From NCBI GenBank assembly GCA_014529385.2, contig CM043963.1, positions 82,650,912 to 82,705,911 on the forward strand: a stretch of 55,000 bases of DNA. Direction: 5' to 3'. The notes beneath the pieces were generated by a model. It saw only the letters and a list, made by a program, of their open reading frames with translations. It did no database searches and was not told the origin of the DNA. Both the position numbers and the translations under genes were made by a program. The DNA is from Adiantum capillus-veneris. Lineage: Eukaryota; Streptophyta; Polypodiopsida; Polypodiales; Pteridaceae. This document shows positions 51,528 through 55,000 of the stretch, piece after piece; within the stretch, counting starts at the first letter, position 1, and each line of letters starts with the position of its first letter.

Positions 51528-51730
51528 TCAAGGAGCCCAGTGTTCCATGGTTGCAACACCACATTGATGTCCATTACCATTATGTCAAGGAGAGAATCTA
51601 AATAAGAGAAAGTAGTCTATGTTGTGTCCCAATGTAGGATAATCCAATCGATCTTATCACATAGTCTTTACATAATAAGAAGACAAGGATTTTCATAAAT
51701 CTTTGGGCTTACTCCCTTTTTTAGATTGGC
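51528..51730 (+). pseudogene. pol: Copia RNase H C-terminal relic
   Basis: The plus strand encodes RSPVFHG and, after a frame change, HIDVHYHYVKERI, matching ARSPVFHARTKHIEVHYHYV of Copia E. Decayed text for the ADIFTKALG and FRTMLGL region follows to about 51715. It is on the opposite strand to the 48413 relic, so it comes from a separate Copia insertion. Confidence 0.75.
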
Positions 51731-52034
51731 CATACCCCAAAGGACACGGCCCTTCCCTATATGTGAGGGACAAGTCATGTTCCCCACATCATTACTAAGG
51801 GACATTTATTACCATGAAAATGAATATTCTTGGTGGCAATGTACAAAAATAAGCAAGTCTACAAAAGAAGCAAGTTATAGTAGGGAGACAAACACATACA
51901 TAACACTCATCTAGAATAAGTCTCCTATACCTATGCACTAAGTATTATAACTTATAGGGATATCTTGTATGTGCACTTAAACACTAACACTCCACTATCT
52001 GTTGTGTTTTGTGAGCTTCTTCAAATTGTGATTA
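51731..52034. other. no gene seen
   Basis: Possibly the old 3' LTR of the Copia relic just upstream, but no repeat partner or clear boundary is visible. Confidence 0.3.

Positions 52035-52102
<68 letters not shown>
52035..52102 (+). repeat. TG/GA compound microsatellite
   Basis: About 16 TG units pass directly into about 17 GA units. Confidence 0.95.
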
Positions 52103-52105
<3 letters not shown>

Positions 52106-52939
52106 CATGCATAGGTTCTTGAAAGGGCTATCTTAAGTTTGTAGTCTGACACCAAGTAATGCACTTTGTGTTGAGTTTCTCTTATACAAATTTGTGTATG
52201 GGGGGCGCACACTCTAACTAAACCAACATTTGGTGCGGTGTATTTTGACTTTTTACACTATGTTTATCAATAGTAGCCACTTCACTGAAAGTGTTATTTG
52301 TTAGATCTATACATGTTCATGGGTCAACTATTAAGTAGAGAACTTAAACTATTAAGTAGAGAACTTAAAGAGCTTGGTGTCAACAATTTGTTGATTTGGA
52401 ATCTTCACAACATTCTACGAGTATGTGCTGGTAAAAATGGCACAAGCAAATGCATGCCTCTATAGAATATGATGGATCAATGCATTTTGTCATCTACCAA
52501 AAAATATGTGTAACCAATGGCCATGGTTGACAAGAATGATCCATGTAGCCTCTAGTAAACCATGTGGTCGCTTGTGTTGTTAACTTCTTTAGAAAGTTAT
52601 CACTCAAAGCCTTTCTTTTGTGGTGTATGTTTTAAAACCATGCATAAAGGCATGTACATGTCTTTGTTGTACAAGATCTTAGATTCAAGCATCTTAAGGA
52701 AAAATACACAAGTTTGTACAAGGATTAGACATTGGCAATGTAAACATTTGGGAAGACCGACCCCCTTCATACATCATATTTCATGCAGCCACAGTATCGT
52801 AAGTAAGAAAGAAAAATCCCTAGGTGTCACATCATTATAGGTTTGAGAAGAACCAAAAGTTGAATGTGATAAGTAAAGCAACAACAACATTTCCAAAATG
52901 AAAGACTGCCAACCTTGGAGACTAAGTGACACGCATATT
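52103..52939. other. no gene seen
   Basis: The 92-codon frame at 52562-52840 has no recognisable features. A short direct repeat (AACTATTAAGTAGAGAACTTAA) lies at about 52327-52368. Confidence 0.4.
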
Positions 52940-53160
52940 AAATGCGGGGTGGAGTAATGGGATCAACGATCGGAGCTGCAGGGCGAGATTTGGAGGTGCG
53001 CTAAACTTGACCAACGGGAAAGACGAGGCACGTCGTCAAAAAAGCGAGGAGTATTAAACATGGCCAACGGAAAAAACGAGACACGACGGGATGATTTGAA
53101 TCAGAGACCAGGACGTTCGGGTTTAGGGACACATAAGCTGACCACCTCATCGGTGCATGC
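52940..53160 (-). mobile_element. possible tRNA-derived SINE
   Basis: On the minus strand, TGGTCAGCTTATG (53132-53144) resembles a Pol III A box and GATTCAAATC (53093-53102) a B box; the latter matches the tRNA form GGTTCGAATC at 8 of 10. Their spacing is about 40 nt. The body to the left includes a duplicated segment (GACCAACGGGAAAGACGAG at about 53008 and GGCCAACGGAAAAAACGAG at about 53062). The GC content stands out from the AT-rich surroundings. No target duplication or A-tail was identified. Confidence 0.35.
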
Positions 53161-53199
53161 ATTGTGTACCCACAACCGTTTTTACAACATTATATTATA

Positions 53200-53240
53200 C
53201 TAGTATGTGACCCGCGCGTTGTTGCGGCTACATGTGCGTC
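53200..53240 (-). mobile_element. possible Helitron 3' end
   Basis: On the minus strand a GC-rich hairpin (CCGC...GCGG within CCGCAACAACGCGCGG) is followed seven or so bases later by CTAG (53200-53203) and then T. Helitrons end with a short GC-rich hairpin about 10 nt before CTRR and insert next to T. The body would extend to the right; I did not find a matching TC start. Confidence 0.35.
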
Positions 53241-54505
53241 AATTGAAGCAACCATTGTTCTCCTTTCCTTCACACTGAGGGAAAATGTGGGCAAATGCCT
53301 ATGATTCTCATGTGAGCTTTTATGGCTCTTTAATACACTTGTGCATCAACCACCACTATAACTACTTTCTAGATGATAGTGTATGACAACGCACAAGGTC
53401 TAAGTGCTCTCCACATTCACATCAACCAAACACAAAGGTATATTTTGGATCAACACTATGTCTACCTTTTTGAGTGTAAGATTGAACAACTAATGAAGTG
53501 TAGTTACTCTCCACATTCTTGTGGATTGACCAAGGACAAATCTCCTCCTAGTTGGTCATGCCAAGATCCAACATAGTCCTCCTAATCATGGAAAGTTTGT
53601 CCCTCCCCTCCACCCCCTTCTCTCTATCTATGTGTGTGTGTGTGTTGAGTTCAAGAATTATCAGGTCAATTTGAGGTCTCTTGGGAATAAATTAAGTAAT
53701 GGACTCCCTTCGCATGATGTCTTGTCTTAACATCCCATGTTTCTCTCTAAGGAGGCAGTGAATTTGTGATTAGGCTAGAGACGCCCCCCTCACACGATTG
53801 ATATGGGTCCCTGGTGAGTGGTAGTGGCCCTCTAAATAGACTAATAGAGAGCTGGTATCCTTCTTTGGATATAGTGTTTGCATTGAATGACGAATTCTTT
53901 AGATGCATTAGCATCCCCTCTCACCATCCTTACCGATCAAGGCATTGGTCATGATAGAAACTCTCACATGCTTCACTCGTGTAGTTTTGGTCTTGCATTT
54001 GGGGCATCACAATCAACTAAGTTATCAACTGCTATTTGTTGGAACTTAGGATGCACGTACCAGCCATGACTCAACATGTCAACATTACACCACATAGTAG
54101 TAGAAGAAACTTTGCCATTGGTATGCACAACTGATTTGGTGAGTAGTGTGGCGTTTGCTTCTCAAAGGCAGTATTCATGATGCATGTGTGACCTAGGGGT
54201 GATTGCATGGCTATAGAAACTTTTTCTCTATACGTGGGTAAATTTAAAAATTTACAGGTTGGATTACAGTCAATCTAGCTAGCACGTACACTTGCATCAA
54301 CCAATACTATCACATGGATGTTGAGGTCTCTTGCAATTGACCATAAGCATGTTGGTAATATAAGGTGCATATTGTTTTTTTGTGTACATTTGGGCACCAT
54401 TGGCACCTTAAAATGTGAGGGCAATGAAAGCAGAAAAGTTCACTTAATCAATCGTTTCTCTTTGCAAGAGTTTGGGGCATCATGCTAAAAGAAAGGGTGT
54501 GCTAC
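53241..54505. other. no gene seen
   Basis: Short frames only. There is a TG run at 53631-53645. The sequence may include the body of the possible Helitron. Confidence 0.4.

Positions 54506-54508
<3 letters not shown>

Positions 54509-54549
<41 letters not shown>
54509..54549 (+). repeat. CA microsatellite
   Basis: About 20 CA units. Confidence 0.95.
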
Positions 54550-54551
<2 letters not shown>

Positions 54552-54944
54552 CATGTTCTTCTTTGAGAGAGCAGACTATATTCAACCATTCACATTCTTT
54601 CCCTTACCCATATTTTATACCATAGCAGCCATTTGGCTTAGCTCCCACTCCCTTAAATGTGAGACAAAGCATTGAGGCATTACATGTAGGAGAGTCTCTT
54701 TTTGTATGCGAATTATATCCCTTAACAATTTGACAATGTGATCATCATACCCTACATGAGTGCTCACCTTTTGATCACATCAAACTTGCTTTACCTACAT
54801 TTTAGTTCATACCATGGACTACATACCCTTCTCTCCTAGCCACCTCATGGATTCAACTTGTCAGTGACACCCTTATATCCATAGTCTTCAAGCATGTCAC
54901 ATGTTGTACTCGGTCCCATTGGTCAATCTGACCTTTAAGGATGA

Positions 54945-54948
<4 letters not shown>
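54550..54948. other. no gene seen
   Basis: Non-repetitive sequence without a sustained frame or recognisable motif. Confidence 0.4.

Positions 54949-55000
<52 letters not shown>
54949..55000 (+). repeat. TC microsatellite at the window edge
   Basis: About 26 TC units running to the end of the window. Confidence 0.95.

Noticed and set aside
52021-52212. Frame over the TG/GA repeat
   Set aside because: Translation of a microsatellite (SLSLSL, HTHTHT).
52956-52972. Second copy of the trnfM 5' end
   Set aside because: Only the 14 bases GCGGGGTGGAGTAA match; the rest does not fold as a tRNA.
54472-54675. Frame over the CA repeat
   Set aside because: Translation of a microsatellite (THTHTH).

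Overview
The window looks like repeat-rich nuclear DNA of a land plant. LTR-retrotransposon remains fill most of it: initiator-Met and Asp-type primer sites, chromovirus-like, other Ty3/Gypsy and Ty1/Copia pol, and an inserted piece of plant organelle DNA. I recognise no ordinary cellular gene. The density of old nested elements, and a Gypsy type (element D) that does not look like the usual angiosperm lineages, suggest a non-flowering plant such as a fern or lycophyte. That is inference, not proof.

Layout. 1-3931: right-hand part of a minus-strand LTR element (G): a partial ORF, a 2.6 kb leader carrying regularly spaced 22-bp palindromes, an Asp-type primer site and a 954-bp LTR. 3932-7450: a badly decayed Gypsy interior (X). 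7451-17950: two diverged LTRs (A, B), each followed by an initiator-Met primer site and a conserved leader RNA fold. After LTR B comes a decayed chromovirus-like gag-pol. 18269-24838: minus-strand element C, with gag and protease-like ORFs, primer site and LTR but no reverse transcriptase. 25444-42482: a nest. A coiled-coil reading frame (H, minus) is split by a 321-bp-LTR Copia (E, TTCTA target duplication). E is split by Gypsy D (2.0-kb LTRs). One LTR of D is split by 1.55 kb of organelle-like DNA with two tRNA genes. 42483-43480: a second palindrome-bearing leader. 43860-47640: a decayed plus-strand ORF (F) with coiled coil, then a polypurine tract and an LTR. 47640-55000: Copia fragments, a third palindrome pair with a relic primer site and LTR (K), tandem repeats, a possible Helitron end, a SINE-like unit and microsatellites.

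The most unusual signal: three separate places (G, H leader, K) carry repeated 20-28-bp palindromes built round a CGCG-type core. Arms are uniform within an element but unrelated between elements. Copies are 124-292 bp apart, with about 290 bp recurring in both G and the H leader. Two of the three sit next to an Asp-type primer site and an LTR. A second strong signal is a three-way-junction RNA fold in the leaders behind LTRs A and B, supported by compensatory changes.

Most premature stops in the retroelement genes are TAG, TAA or TGA codons explainable by C-to-T change at CAG, CAA, CGA or TGG. This is the pattern expected of methylated, silenced repeats.
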